DNA from: Taeniopygia guttata | Lineage: Eukaryota; Chordata; Aves; Passeriformes; Estrildidae | Direction: 5' to 3' | Assembly (NCBI RefSeq): GCF_048771995.1 | Contig: NC_133024.1 | Span: forward strand, 29,076,001 to 29,140,000 | DNA length: 64,000 nt | Part shown: positions 48,401-62,012 of the stretch, one piece after another | Position numbering within the stretch: the stretch's first letter is position 1 | Layout: the number at the start of each line of letters is the position of its first letter | Position numbers and translations under genes: made by a program | The notes under the pieces: generated by a model | What the model was told of the DNA's origin: nothing | Database searches by the model: none | Seen by the model: only the letters and a program-made list of their open reading frames with translations

Positions 48401-51400
48401 CAAGGAGTGATAGCATGGGTGTCCTATGGATATAAAAATCTTACTTAGTCAGCATTGTTGGGAATCTGCTGTAGGCCTTAATTTCATGTAGAGTACTAAT
48501 TTAGTATTAACTAATATAAGTAAATAATAAATTAGTAATAAGTACTACTAATTAATAAATTAGTAATAACAAATTACTATTACTAATTACTAATTTTATA
48601 CTAATTAATTTAGACTGCAGGCTTAAATTTGTATGGAGTATTTATTATTTTTGTGGTATGTTCTAGTGATTGTTCCTTAGCAGGAGTGTTCCAAACAACC
48701 AAGCTGAAAACACAGGCTTGTATGAAAAAAATCTTTTCAACCAACCACTGCCCTGGTGCAGTGCATGAAAGAGGTGGTGTCCAAATGCAGCAGTGCAGAA
48801 TGCTGTGATACACAAATGTATGTTTGCTACATGACTATGATTATGAGTATGTGATGAAAGACCAAAAGGAGAGTTTCTTTGAGAAGAAAAAGAAGCAACA
48901 ATAAAGTAGTCTGAAGTTTAGCCTTTTAATAAATGCAGAGCAAGAAATCTTGCACTGTATTTCCACTCTGGTCACTTGCTTGTTTGATCTACAGCCACCA
49001 CAGAACTGCAGGGTTCCTCAGTTTGTTCACCTGTAAAAATTTACATATATAGTATTATGTGCACATTGTGATGCTCTTTTATTGCTTAGCTTTGCACCAA
49101 ACCTGGCTAGCCTGACCAATAAGGTGGCAGTCTACTCATACTGTAAGTACTGCCAAATTTTTGTTTCTAATATTTCCTTTTTCATAGATCTTTATATACC
49201 TGATTCCTAATAGCTAGAGGCATAATAAACCTATAATGGATTGTTTCCTTTTGGAGAGCATAGTTTGATTACAGTGAATTTGTGTTTCAGAGCAATTGAA
49301 ATACACTGAATATAAGTCTGAATATATATTATTCTAATGTAACTTCTTGAAGGTCTAATGACTGAAAGGCAGCTGTCGTAAAGCCATATAACTGATATTT
49401 TCCACCAGTAATTGCCTAGTTTTATTTACTCCCTTTATGTACCTCAGTTGCTTAAAAATCTTTTTATGCACCTTTATCGATGCTGATGTGTGTTCATTAT
49501 ACTGTGGTGTCAGTGCCTGTGTTTTGGTATTCCTGCCTATTTAGTATTTGTACCTTGACCCAATAAGTTGTAATATTATCAAATTAAAAAGTGAGTTAGA
49601 GTCAGCTGCTCTAAATCCTCAGAATGTTTGTGATCTTCAGGATGTGAGTGCAATCAATCAGCAGTTCCAGCCAGCAGACTTCAATGAATCATAAGCTTTG
49701 GTCTACTTTTGGTGGTTGTATAAGATACATTAATCAACAATCCATGCATGTTTAGAAAATACTAGAATCAGTCAGCCTTTGCTTTGGGATTTTAATTTTT
49801 TACATTGCTTTGATGATTACAACATCATTTGGTATAGAGGGTGGTTTGCTCATCATGGTCTGATGATTTGCTTATGATTTAATCAAGCACTAAATTCAGA
49901 GAGGAATGTGACTGCATCTGGCTTCCCTTACTATTTTTAAAGAGATGGGGGGCAGTCAGTATTCCAGGAGCATGACAGCTTTGCAATCATAGTGCTTATA
50001 TTTAACGCTTTTGTAAAGAGGTTCATTATGTGAAGTGTTTATGCTAAGGATGATTATGAAATCAGTGGTGAATAAGGGACTGACGTTCCCATTTATGAAG
50101 TCTTAATGGGAACCTGGACCACTTTTGCAATGCCCAGCATAGTCTCAAGAGAGTGGCAAGGGGGTCTTCTGAAAAACTTCATCTGAGGAGCTGGTAGTGC
50201 AAGGTGTCTGCTCAGAGGAGATTAATTTCAGTGACTATTGTCAGAGAGAAAAGCATCCTGGCCTGACTGATATAGAGAAAAACATTCCTTAAGATCCTAC
50301 AAGAATTTACAGTACCAGTATACAAGTTTTAAAAACATTTTCAAATTATTTGGAAAGGGTTTTTTTTGTGTGTGTGTGTGTGTTTGTATGGAATTTAAGA
50401 GTAATATGAGATTGTTTACAAAAAATCAATGGTAATCTCTGCATAAAGAACTATCTAGAAGACATGTTAATGGTGAAAAAGAAATTAACTTTATAAGATT
50501 TTTGTTGAAAGAGTTTGGAACATAATGTTGGCTTTATGGCTGTTCATCGCTTGCCAGCCTACCTTGCAGGTTTCTTATTTATTATCTGATTTAATACTTG
50601 ATCTATGCCCAGTTTCCATTGCACATAGCAGCTAAAAGTCCGGACATCATTGATCATTTTTAAATTATATAGTTCCAGAAGTAATTTTATGACTAATTAT
50701 CACTACTTTGGCTTCACCCATCAAGTGTGATCTAACTAAAATTGCTACCTTGTCAAGATAAACAAGACTGAACCATCTTTTTCTGATTCTCATGAACAAG
50801 TTGTGACATGCAAATTGTTACACATGATGCTCCTCTGGCATTAGCATTCTCTGACAGAGCCTGAATAAATGGATGGGCGCAATTTTAGTCACTTTGTCTC
50901 ATGGTCAAGCATGTTGTCTTAAAATATAGGTTAAAATAGAACCTAAAATAGACCACGGACATCAGTGTCTGACCTCGTATCTATCCTGGTTACTCTACCA
51001 ATAACTGCCTCCCACCAGCCTCATTATGTTGTATTATTTTAAGAGTCTTTCAGGTAGGAAATCTGCTATGATAAATGTCTGTGTGGAGGTAGTGATTTCT
51101 TGTTGAATAGATGTGGTCCCTGTGTATTTTCCTTTCCTCCTTGTTTTTACTGAAACATCTCTTATTGCTGGTTTTTATCTCTATTTGTCTTTCAAAGCCT
51201 GAAGAGAGCAATGAGAAGACTTGGAAAGAGTGATGATATGCTTGCTTTCATGTTATCAGTCTTTTTGACCTAGTAGAAAATCACTTACTACAGAAATTAA
51301 ATAGAATTCCCTGGGAGCTGTTACAAGAATGGGACTGAGGTAGTACATTTGTGAAGAAGAATGGGAATTAGTCACTTTGTGTAACTTACTAGCATTAGTA

Positions 51401-52223
51401 GGTGGACATGCTCAGGCTACAAGTTGGAAACTTTTTCCTAAACATGCTGAGTTTTTTATCTACTTAGGTAAAGGGAGGCACCACAGCTAGTTCACAGTGG
51501 AAGATAAGGAAGTAAGGAAGGTCGCTACCTCTGTCAGCAGAGGCTGCAGCCTTAGAGAAGGAGAAGAAATAGTCTGCCTAGAGACAGTGAAGACAACCAG
51601 CAGAGAATAAGAAAACTTCAGGCATTAATACAAATATTGGACCAAACTGTCACATGAAGGGTGGGAAACTTAGATTGTAACAGCATAATTCCTATGGATT
51701 CCTTTGTTTGGGGTACTCAGCTTGAGCCAATCCTATTCTTGTACCAGTCAAATATTAAATTATTTTTTCCTGGTATCAGACATCTGAGATTCTGCTGTGG
51801 GAAACCTACAGTGAAGACATTTCTTTAACACATTTACATAGATTCCGGTGAGAATCTTAATTTATTCTGCAGAATTTTATTGCTTGTTGTAATAGAAAGA
51901 AAACTCAGTTTGTCCCGGACTCCAGATTGTATTTCAAGGAATGACACCTAAACTATAAGCAAAAAATATTTTGGCTATTCTTTTACCTAAAGCTTAAGGT
52001 AAAGATTAAAGATTTCCAATCTTGGTACTTGATAATTTTTTTGTGCAATTAGAATACAACAAAGCTTTATGAACGCTAAACAATAAATTCTTGTTAATAT
52101 TGGTTATCATATTGCCAATACATATAGCCCTTTATAGAGTCCAAGAGAGAAGTCCATGCCTTTACAACCCATTCTGCTTGGGAATGGAAAAGCAAAAGAA
52201 GTCCTTTCACAAGAATGATATGG
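42456..52223. other. Gene-poor interval (9.8 kb)
   Basis: I recognise no gene, RNA or mobile element. Local features: AT-rich TAATA repeats at about 46305-46392, TTAGTA/TAATAA repeats at 48485-48612 and a short (TG)n at 50368-50383. The longest open frame (133 codons, minus, 44845-45246) has no recognisable motif, no splice context and no homologous copy in the window, so I treat it as chance. Confidence 0.55.
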
Positions 52224-52505
52224 GTTCACAAAATCTCAGAATGGGTTGGTTTGGAAAGGACAGCAGTGGATCATCTGATCAAAACCCCTGCTTAAGCAGA
52301 GTCATCCTGGAGCACATGGCACAGGATTGCATCCAGATGGTTCTGGAATATCTTCAGTAAGGGAGACTCCACAACCTCTCTGAGCAATCAAATGCTCAGT
52401 CACCTGCACAGTAAAGAAGTTCTTCTTAATGTTCAGGTGGAACTTCCTCTGCAGACAGCTCACTCTTGGACATGTCTAGTAGTGGAAATTACCCATTTTG
52501 TTCCT
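52224..52505 (-). repeat. CR1 LINE 3' fragment
   Basis: TTCACAAAATCTCAGAATGG, then CTTAAGCAGAGTCATCCTGG and GTTCAGGTGGAACTTCCTC: the same CR1 subtype as in the V-array spacers. Confidence 0.8.
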
Positions 52506-52534
52506 GCCCATGCAAGCTTCTAATAGACAAAAAG

Positions 52535-52678
52535 AAAAGCAAATTTTTTGGTTGTTTGTTGGGGGGTTTTTTGTTTGGGTTTTTTTTTTTTTTTTTGGTT
52601 TGGTTTGGTTTCATTTGGTTGTTCTTTTGTTTGGGGTTTTTTGTTTTGTTTTTGTTTGTTTTGTTTGTTTTGTTCTGA
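52535..52678 (+). repeat. T/G-rich low-complexity tract
   Basis: Runs of TTTT, TTTG and GGTTT units. The hydrophobic open frames across it are artefacts of composition. Confidence 0.85.
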
Positions 52679-52929
52679 CTTCATGATTCATGCCTCAAAA
52701 CTTTCTCACATATGGTGAGTTTTCTATACCTTGTGGTGAAAACAGTGCTCCATCTGTGAGAGAGCACAGGGAGAGTGCTGACAGGAAGTAGCTATCTGTT
52801 TACTGTCACTGTTGGCAGTGTAAATTATAAGGGTCTCTGAGCCCTGCAAGGAGTGTTTTTGCAGTTTGCTTAACTATGACCAACAAAAGAACGAGATACC
52901 AAATCAGCAGAACTAAAAAAAGAAAAAGA

Positions 52930-53219
52930 GCAATATTGGCAAGTATTGCCACTACTGGAAATGGCCTTAAATTGCATCAAGGGAGGTTTAGATTAGATAT
53001 TAGGGAAAAAAAAAACCTTCACCAAAAGGTTTATAAAGCACTGGAACAGACTTCCCATGGAAGTGGTGAAGTCACCACCCCTGGAAGTGTTCAAAGAATG
53101 TGTGGACATGGCACTTGAGAACATGTTTTATAGTCATCATGGTGGTGCTGCTGGGTAGGACTTGATGGTCCCAAAGGTCTTTTCCAACCTTTATGGTTCT
53201 GTGATTCTATGATTCTAAG
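52930..53219 (+). repeat. CR1 LINE 3' end
   Basis: Contains GGTTTAGATTAGATATTAGG, TGGAACAGACTTCCCATGG, GGACTTGATGGTCCCAAAGG and ends TGTGATTCTATGATTCTA, the canonical CR1 terminus in sense orientation. Confidence 0.9.
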
Positions 53220-54051
53220 AACCAGGATTTTGAACATGATAACTGAGAATATGAGGTGATTGCAGAATATGGGACAGCAACTAGGAACAGCAGTCTTTTC
53301 CCTGTGATTTCTCTTCAGGGAAAACATCTTGTTTCTACCATGGTTTCCATGTAAGTTTGCATCAGAACTGCTTCTTACAGGGAGCTGGAACATCACATGC
53401 TGCACCTCACATGGTCAACAATGAGCAACTGACAATTGTTAGTGTGTGATTTTCAGCTTGGTGCCACCCTCATAATGCAAAAAATGCTTATGTGTCCTTC
53501 TCAAGTCCCTCATCCTAGTTGGATGAGCTACTGTGTGAAGATGGCAACAGGCTGACTCCAGAAAGACTCAGCTTTCTTGGCATCCTAGATGCCTTCTAGT
53601 CAGTATTGGAAGTTGAATGTGTTGAGAGAAAGCAGTTGTATTGTGTCAGTGAATAGTCTACAAGGAACTGCAGCTCTAGGCCCAGAATCCAGAATCTACC
53701 GTTCAATTTGACATGGAATAACACAAATCATGCATGGAAAAAAACTAAACCACGAGGATTACTCCATTTTTCAATGCCACAGCATTGCTCGCTACAGTAT
53801 ATTTCCTTTTATTGTTTTCAGTACTGCTGACCATTATTTATTTACTTGCAAGGATTTTAAGTATTAGATTAAATTGCCATTCTTTACTCATCTCTGCCCA
53901 ATCCCAAAGGCTGCTGATTGCAGCTATGCTCTTTTCTAATTCCTTTAAGTTATTCCTTTGATGTGCAGTATTCAGCTTTATTATGTTATTAATTAAATGT
54001 CTTCAGTTACTCAGCAACACCACAGTAGTGTATGGCATTTTGTAAATGAGT
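53220..54051. other. Non-coding interval
   Basis: Nothing recognised. Confidence 0.45.
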
Positions 54052-54574
54052 TCTTGTCCTGGTTTCATATGGAAAAGAGTTTATTTTCCTCTCAGTAGCT
54101 GGCACAGTGCTGCGTTTTGGGTTTATATGAGAAAAATATTGATAACACACGTTTCAGTTGTTGCTATTTGGTGTTTACTCTATATCAAGAACTTTTCTGC
54201 TTCCCATGCTCCACCAGCGAGGAGATGCACAAGAAACTAGGAGGGAGCATGGCCAGGACAGATGACCTGAATTGGCCAAAGGGATATTCCACCCCATGGA
54301 ATGTCATGTTCAGCATACAAACTGAGGAGAGCTGGCCAGGAGCTGTTGGTTGCTGCTCAGGGATGGGCTGGGCATCCGTCAGGAAGTGGTGAATGACTGT
54401 ATTGTGCATCACTTGTAGTATATTTAAATTTCATTGTGTTTCAGTTATAAAACTTTTCCTATCTCATGTTTACTTGATCCTCCTCCCCCAGGGGGAAGGT
54501 GGGGCCAAGGCAGCTGGGGTGTGAGAGAGCAGCTGTGGTACCTCGTTGCTGGCTGGGGTTAAACCACAATAATT
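54052..54574 (+). repeat. Solo ERV LTR (plus orientation)
   Basis: Starts TTGTCCTGGTTTCATATGG-like sequence, then CTCAGTAGCTGGCACAGTGC, GCCAAAGGGATATTCCACCC and GTATTGTGCATCACTTG, ending GGCTGGGGTTAAACCACAA. No ERV interior is attached. Confidence 0.87.
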
Positions 54575-57500
54575 TTATATGTTAAACACATCCTGCTTTC
54601 ATACCTTCTGTGGTGAATACAAACCCTGATGCTTCCCAGTACAGACCCTGTGAAATGAAAACAGTTGCTAAGGTAGTTAATTAAAAAGAAGCTTAAAAAA
54701 TATAAAGATTGCATTTTTAGGACAGGAATATTTTTAGGTTATTTTTCCTTTTTTCTTTTTCTCTTCCTTTTCTTCACCTGGTTTTGTTTTTCTGAAAAGC
54801 TATGTATTTTCAGCGATCAATGTAATCAAGCTAAAGAACAATGTTTTGTTCAATTTCAGCCTTTTTCTGTAGGCATTTTGAACAGAACTATTGCATCATT
54901 GAATGGCTGAAGGTAAAGACTGACTCACTGCCCTGTTTTTATTGTCTAAGCTGAGTGCTATGAAAATGGTAAATGCTTGGTGCTGACACTAAAAAGACTG
55001 TTTAAAACCATCACCCTTTTTATTTGCCCCAGATTCATCTTAGGATTTTATGAAAATTGTCAGATTCCATTTTGATTATGGCATCATAATGGTATTTGTT
55101 ATTCCTACTCTGCTTCTGTAGAGTTTCCATTCAACAATATTTAGCGTCCCTATGTGCTGCTTGCAGAGTTTGCTGTTTAGTTGTGATGTGAATTGACACC
55201 ATCCTGTAGAACTTGTGTCTATTCTTTAACTAGAATATTCTCTGCGTTTATAAATTATATATATGCATTTTTAAAGCTTAGAGGTTATCAGCTATTAGAC
55301 ATTTTTATATGAAGGCATTCTGGTCATCATGATCCCTTCATGCATATGCCTTCTTTATACATGGCCCAAAACCTTTAGCAGTGATAGATCATACCATGCT
55401 ACATAGGATATTAAAAAAAAATAGTAATGGATTGTACTCCTAGTAGTGCTGTTCCAGTTTACATCACTGAAACTGTGGCCAAGGGTCTTTTCAGACCTCT
55501 TTAAAGGAAATTCAGACACCTTTTATATGACAGCTTTTTAATACAAGGTTTTATGCTTCACTTTGCTTTAAAGATGCCTATTTCTATAAACTAACTGACA
55601 TTTTCTTAAACTTTTTTTACCGTTTTAATTAAACTATTTTTGGTGTTAGATTGCATTCAAGCACAATTCTACTGTAATGTTGAGGCAGAACAGGTTGTTT
55701 GACTTTTAGATTTGCTTTTTTACTAGCTTTTTTTAGCTCCTGGGAGAAGTATTTTCAGATATTTGCTCTATTTGCTCTCTTTGACCTGTTCAGACTTAAG
55801 CAGAAGTTTTTATCTGAAAGAAACAAAATTTGTTCACATTTAATTTCAGCTTATATCACACTACCAGAGCTTTATGTAAGTTGAATTGAACTCACTTTTC
55901 AATTTGGGAAGATTAAAAGACTGAACCAAGAATAATGGAGAGAATCAAGGGTTGAATCTCTATAGTTCACATTGCATAGGCAGTTGGAGTACTTGCAACT
56001 TATCCAGCCTTTAGTTACATATGAGAGTACAATCTGAATTTAAGAATCTTGCTGAGATGTTACATCTAGGTATTTTCTAGGCAAGTATCTTTGTATAACA
56101 AATGTATATAAATATGTATATATATCTTTGCATAACATTATGAACAGTGAAGGATATTTGAGAATCTGGATGAAGCCTCTTTAACAGCAACAGGACCAAC
56201 CAAAGAATTTTGTTTCCTAGAGGTCAATTGCAGTCACACCAACAAATGACAGAAAATGACTGAGAACTGGTTTATGTGTTAACAGATTTAGGTTTGACTG
56301 AAGTCAGTGGAAAACCCCATGACTTTTAGGGAAGTCAGTATTTTAAAATAATGTTTAGTCAAATTAGTCAGATTTTTTAAGACCAGGAGGAACCAATAAA
56401 ATCTTTTGTAGTCTTCTCCAAAAGGCAGAATGTAAAATTTATTTCCCTGATATCTGCATTGAATCTGTTCTGATTGCTCTTACAGGTATATTTGGTGGAA
56501 AAATGCAAAGTAATTTAGCTGTTGCATAAGAATGAATAACATCTAGACCCCTGTCTGAATTGTGTGGGTTCTGCAAGGAGACAGGACAGGAATAAAAGTT
56601 GTAAAGGCCTATTTTAGTGTGTGAGGTAAATAGATCTGACTCTGAATAAACACAGCAATCAAATCTGTTGAGTAGGAAGGTGCAGTTTTTATGTAATCAC
56701 TTTTGGAATAGAACTTCCAATATTCTATCCAGTTATCCAGTTTTTAGTTAAGTAAGTGAGTACAATCTGGCTTTAAGTACCTAATGTCCATTTAAAGTCT
56801 TTTCTGAAAAATAATATATTCAACATTCCCACTTGAACTTTCAATATAAACATGAGTGCTCTCCTCATATCTCCATGTTTTTACAGTAGCAATTTAAATT
56901 TTACTGTCAACTTTTTTAGGGTTTCACAACTTCAGCATTGCCATCTCTTCCTGAGCACTTCTCAAGACTCTGCATCTCTTGAGTCTAATGTGAAGTGTGT
57001 ATCTTCCTTCTTTCTTTATCCCTTTGTTTGGCTTGCTCTCTGGTTTTTGTTTGCCCACTGAAGATGCACATTGTCTTTCAGACAACGCATAACTCATGCA
57101 GAACAACCAACTGCCATTGAGATTGACGGCATTGTGTTCTTTGCACTTGCCTGCTCTGATCTCTGTGCCTGAGATCAGAAGTCAAAAACCAGAGTGCACC
57201 ACTGCACTCAATTATTCCTCTTTCCCACTACATTTGACGGGTAAAAACTGTTCATATTTAACTTTGGGCGTTTATTTTGTTCAAGCATACAACTCTCAAA
57301 GAGATGTTCCTACTTGGAATCTGCTTATCTGCCTCATTTCTCCACACTTGGTTGACTTCGCCTGTTTTCTATTAACTGCAACATTAACTAATTTTCATGG
57401 TCTAATTTGCATAAACTGACAATGGAGTTCTAGCATTCCCTTCACAAAATTCAACATAAAGCTCTAGTCCATAACTTCTAGTCTGTTTCCAGGCTTTCAC

Positions 57501-58226
57501 ATGGACCAAAATCAATCTCCTTACTCCTAACTTTGCCAATACATGCAAAGATACCTGGGTGAATTTTCTCTAGTTTTCTGACAGTGCAGCTCTTAGTAGG
57601 AATTGAAAGATCCTTTGTTCTGTAGTTGGTTTCAGCACAGAAACAAATTTTAACACCTCCTACCTTCACTATAAACAGCCCAAAATTTTCTTGCACCAAA
57701 TATCAAATCAGGAATTTTAAAAAAAATCTTTAAAAATTGACTTAGTTAGCAAAGATATTTAAATTTTCCCAGTATTTATTTTCCAGAAAATTCTCATAAA
57801 GGTTTGGATTAGGTTGGTTTTAGTTTAGTTTTTGGTTTGAAAATTCAAAGATATGCAGTGAATTTGTATTTAACTGATGTCTCCCATGTGCGGGATAACA
57901 GTGACAGTGGAAAGGAAGGGAAAATGGCAGAATATTGCAATCAACATGTAGTTGTTTATTGTACAGTAAATTCTGTTTTTTTTCCTAGTGTATTTTTTCC
58001 TGGAAAAGGTCACCAAAAACCCCCATACATGTCCCACATCACCTTGTCTTTTATCAGCTGTTGAAGTGTAGGGGCTGCCTTGCTCAGAGACAAGGTGTCA
58101 CTGCTCATTGTTAATCTTTCACAATGTGAGCAGATATCTCTAAATCCCTTAAAGCTTCTGCAGGAACTCAGATGGTGTTGAACATCCAGGTAAGGACAGA
58201 GTGGTGATGTTCAGGAAGAGGAGGAT
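54575..58226. other. AT-rich gene-poor interval
   Basis: No gene or mobile element recognised over about 3.65 kb. There is a small ATATAA-type simple repeat near 56100-56125. Confidence 0.5.
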
Positions 58227-58782
58227 ATTTGTCCTGATTTAGGCTGGGATGGAGTTATTTTCTTAGTAGATGGCACAGTGCTGTGTTTTGAATTTGGTAT
58301 GAGAATAATGCTGATAACACACTGATGTTTTCATTGTTGCTAAGCAGAGCTTACTCTAAATCAAGGACTTTTTCTTTTCCCATGCTCTGTCAGTGAGCAG
58401 ATGCACAAGAAGTTGGGAAGGAGCATGGCCAGGACAGCTGACACAAACTGGCCTGAGGGATATTCTGTACTAGAGAACATCATGCCCAGTACACACACTG
58501 GGGAGAGTTTTGCCAGAAGCCACCAAATGCTGCACAGGTGTAGGCTGGGGATTCAGTGGGTGGTGAATATTGTGCATCACTCTTGTTTTTTGGGTTTTAA
58601 TTTGCTTTCTCCTTTTCCTTTTAAAATTATTTTTGCCATGACTATTATTATTAAGCTGCTCTTTTCTCAACCCACGAATTTTACATTTTTCCAATTCCCT
58701 TCCTTATTCCATTGTGTGTGGGAGAAGCATGAGCATGTGGCTATGTAGTACTTAATTACCAGCAGGGGTTAAACCATGACAG
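58227..58782 (+). repeat. ERV LTR (copy 2, plus orientation)
   Basis: TTGTCCTGATTTAGGCTGGG start, AGTAGATGGCACAGTGCTG, GATAACACACTGATGTTTTC, GTGAATATTGTGCATCACTC, and AGGGGTTAAACCATGACA end. Same LTR family as 36497-37024, in the opposite orientation. Confidence 0.87.
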
Positions 58783-59205
58783 TACTTCTTAGTGCCCAGT
58801 GTGGCGCAAAAAGAGTCGAGGAAACAACAGATCTGACTAGAGCATATTAAAACAAAATTATTTTAAGCATTCATTTTATTAGTTCAATAGTCACTGGCCA
58901 CACTGCTCATTTATTTGCTCTCAGCGTTTCTGTATGTATGTTCATGTAATACTTCACTTGATGTGTGTGTTCCCTGTGGTGCTGTCTATACTTCTCGAGG
59001 TCTGGGCCAAGGTTGTCACTTTTTTTGTTCTGTGCAGTGCTGGGTTATGATTAGATAGAATCACTGGTTGTGAAACTAATCTGGTATGTGTGATCCGTGT
59101 GCTCAGCATTGCTGTCACCTCTGTGTTTCGGGAGCCATCTATTGGGAACTATTAATAACTACACTTTCCACCTTTTCTCCTTGCAGAGCCAACCTAGGGG
59201 GCAAA
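58783..59205 (+). repeat. ERV 5' leader fragment (copy 2)
   Basis: Continues directly from the LTR, with GTGCCCAGTGTGGCGCAAAA at the place where a primer-binding site is expected. It ends CTTGCAGAGCCAACCTAGGG just before a TTCC array. It matches copy 1 (36218-36496) in reverse, with about 140 more bases in the middle. No coding capacity. Confidence 0.75.
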
Positions 59206-59632
59206 CTTCCTTCCTTCCTTCCTTCCTTCCTTCCTTCCTTCCTTCCTTCCTTCCTTCCTTCCTTCCTTCCTTCCTTCCTTCCTTCCTTCCTTCCTTCCTT
59301 CCTTCCTTCCTTCCTTCCTTCCTTCCTTCCTTCCTTCCTTCCTTCCTTCCTTCCTTCCTTCCTTCCTTCCTTCCTTCCTTCCTTCCTTCCTTCCTTCCTT
59401 CCTTCCTTCCTTCCTTCCTTCCTTCCTTCCTTCCTTCCTTCCTTCCTTCCTTCCTTCCTTCCTTCCTTCCTTCCTCCCTTCCTCCCTTCCTCCCTTCCTC
59501 CCTTCCTCCCTTCCTCCCTTCCTCCCTTCCTCCCTTCCTCCCTTCCTCCCTTCCTCCCTTCCTCCCTTCCTCCCTTCCTCCCTTCCTCCCTTCCTCCCTT
59601 CCTCCCTTCCTCCCTTCCTCCCTTTCTTCCTC
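59206..59632 (+). repeat. TTCC-type tetranucleotide array (about 425 bp)
   Basis: Nearly pure (TTCC)n from 59206 to about 59472, then regular TTCCTCCC octamers to 59622, then a short decayed end. Read outward from the ERV leader, the zone order is the same as in the 35.5-36.2 kb array. Open frames across it are artefacts. Confidence 0.97.
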
Positions 59633-60145
59633 CTGCCTCAGGCAAAGGCTGATCCGTCCATAGAATTGTTTTTACTCAGGAGCCTGAGTGCCCTTAGTGG
59701 GTAAAGTGGGAGGATGGGGAGGTCTGGTGTGTGCCTCAGAGGGATTTGATTTGGGGTAAGAACAGCCAATGAATTAAATTGCATGATGTTAATTGCTAGA
59801 TAACACTATATGTTCTCACTTGTGCCGTGGCTGTATGCTCATCACACTGGGATTTGAGCCCCACTTAGTTTTGATTGCCACATTAATGAAAACTGAATTT
59901 TGATGAAATTGGACAAGTGCAGCAGTGATGAAATCAGAACTGACTTCAACATGCAACAATTCGCACACCATCTTTGCTGCCTTGAAAAATTGTTATGACA
60001 GATGGAGGGGGATGTCATGGACTAAATGAACTCAATAAATGGTCCATACACTAAGAGGATATATCTGTGTGCATATATCCAAAAACAGAAAAGATAGGGT
60101 ATTGGAAGTGTGGCATGTCATATATTTTATGGAACAAGTGATGTA
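59633..60145. other. Non-coding interval
   Basis: Nothing recognised. It is not similar to the outer flank of the first array. Confidence 0.5.
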
Positions 60146-60692
60146 CTACAGCCTTTAGCTGGGATAGAACTAATTTTCTTCTTAGTAGCTGGCACATTGC
60201 TGTGTCTTGGATTTAGTGTGAAATAATGTTGATAACACATGGATGTTTCAGTTATTGCTAAGTAGTGCTTACTCTAAATCAAGACCTTTTCAATTTCTTG
60301 TGCTCTGCCAGCAAGGAGGTGCAGAAGAAGCTGGAAGGGAGTATGACCAGGAGAGCTGACCTGAACTGGCCAAAGACAAATTTATTTTCTGTATTTAGAT
60401 GGAGGGGAGTTGGCTGTGAGCCACCGAGTGCTGCTCAAGGATGGGCTGGGCATTGGTCAGTGGGTGGTGATTGACTGTGCATCACTTGTTTTTCTTTTTC
60501 CCTTTTTAAATTGTTTTTCACTATCATCATCGTGATCATCATAATCTTTTACTTTATTTCAATAATTAAAGCATTCTTCACCTGTGAATTTTACCTTTTT
60601 TTATTTGCCCTTCCCATCCTGCCGAGGGGAGAGGAAGGAGCATGTGGCTGTGTGATATTTACTGCGTGGCTGGGATTAAAGCACAGCAGTAT
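60146..60692 (+). repeat. ERV LTR (plus orientation)
   Basis: AGCTGGGATAGAACTAATTTTC start, GTAGCTGGCACATTGCTGTG, GGCATTGGTCAGTGGGTGG, and GGCTGGGATTAAAGCACAG end. About 60 bases after it (to about 60750: AGAACTGAGGAAACAGCAG) resemble the start of the leader after the 58.2-kb LTR, so a short internal piece may be retained. Confidence 0.82.
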
Positions 60693-60750
60693 TCCTGACA
60701 TGGAAGCAGGGAAGCACAGGAAAAAGAACTGAGGAAACAGCAGTGTGAGG

Positions 60751-61408
60751 TGAGGGTGAATAAGGTTAATTCGTCTTTTGGGTGAGTTGAGTGGCAGTGA
60801 CAGGAACATGGGTTTGGATTTCTGTTTAGGAGGTGTAAAAATATGGGATGTAAGGGTTTGGAGTTGGTAAGATAGAAGATGTAGGATCACACAGTATTTC
60901 AAGTGAAATTTCTACTTCTGCCCTCTCAAAGGGACATAAAATCAGGAGTGATCTGTAAGATAATCTTAGAGACAACAGTGTGTCTTTGGAGTATGGCAGT
61001 GTACATATCTTAGGAATTATTTAGTCACCCCAAAATAGCGCATATACAGTATCTAGAGGCATGCAATAAAAACAATGGGAAGTTGAGGACCACAGGCTGA
61101 ATATTCCTTTATGAGAAGGAGTTAACCTGCTAGACCCACTTGGCTTAGAAGAGAGAGTCGTAGAAAGAGTTGTGAAACCACAGTGTTTAATACAATAAAC
61201 TTGGAAGGAGGATTTGGAAGGATTCTTGTTTTCATGATAAAATTTCAATAGCACAGCTAACTGGTTAATTAATTAGTATTTATGAGTGTCCTTATCCAAG
61301 CATATGTGGCATACCAAGAATATTTGGTGCAAGAACATAATGCAGGATTGGGAACAGTTATGAAAGAAATATTGGTGTTGAGGGGGAAGAGATAACTAAA
61401 AATGTACT
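60751..61408. other. Non-coding interval
   Basis: Nothing recognised. Confidence 0.45.
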
Positions 61409-62012
61409 GTTGTGGTGTAACCCGGGTAGGCAGCTAAGCACCACCCAGCCACACGCTCACTCCCCTGCAGTGGGATGGGGGAGATGAACGGAAGGGTAGA
61501 AGTGTGAAAACTCATGGGCTGAGATAAAGATGGTTTAATAGGTAAAGCAAAGGCTGCGTGCACAGCAAAAATAAGGAGTTCATTCATTATTTCCCATCAA
61601 CAGGCAAATATTTTGCCATCTCCAGGCAAGCAGTGCTCGGTCTCACATAATGTGAAGACAAATGCCAACACTCTGATCTTTCCCCTTTCTCCTTCTTTCC
61701 CCAGCTCTTATTGCTCAGCATGATGCCATATGGTATGGACATCCCTTTGGTCATTGGGATCAGCTGTCCTGGCTCTGTCCTCCCCCAACTTCTTCCATGC
61801 TGTCAACCTACTCATGGGCAGAACAGTATGAGAAACAAACAAACAAACAAACAAAAAAAAACAAAACAAACAAAAAAAAAAGCCTCAATATTGTGTAATT
61901 GCTCCTCAGCAGTATTGAAAAGTTTGGTGTATTATTGACACTGTTTTGGCCACAAATCCAAAGCATGCACCATAACCTATTCTGAAGAAAATTAACTCTC
62001 CCTTAATCCAAA
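61409..62012 (-). repeat. ERV LTR, related subtype (minus orientation)
   Basis: Starts TGTTGTGGTGTAACCCGGGT, contains GGGCTGAGATAAAGATGG, CAGGCAAATATTTTGCCATC and GGTATGGACATCCCTTTGG, and ends near GAAGAAAATTAACTCTCCC. A CAAA-rich simple repeat (61838-61880) has expanded inside it. It differs from the other LTRs in its central part. Confidence 0.82.

Noticed and set aside
59086-59663. 188-codon Leu-Pro-Ser-Phe open frames
   Set aside because: Translation of the TTCC array plus an ERV leader.
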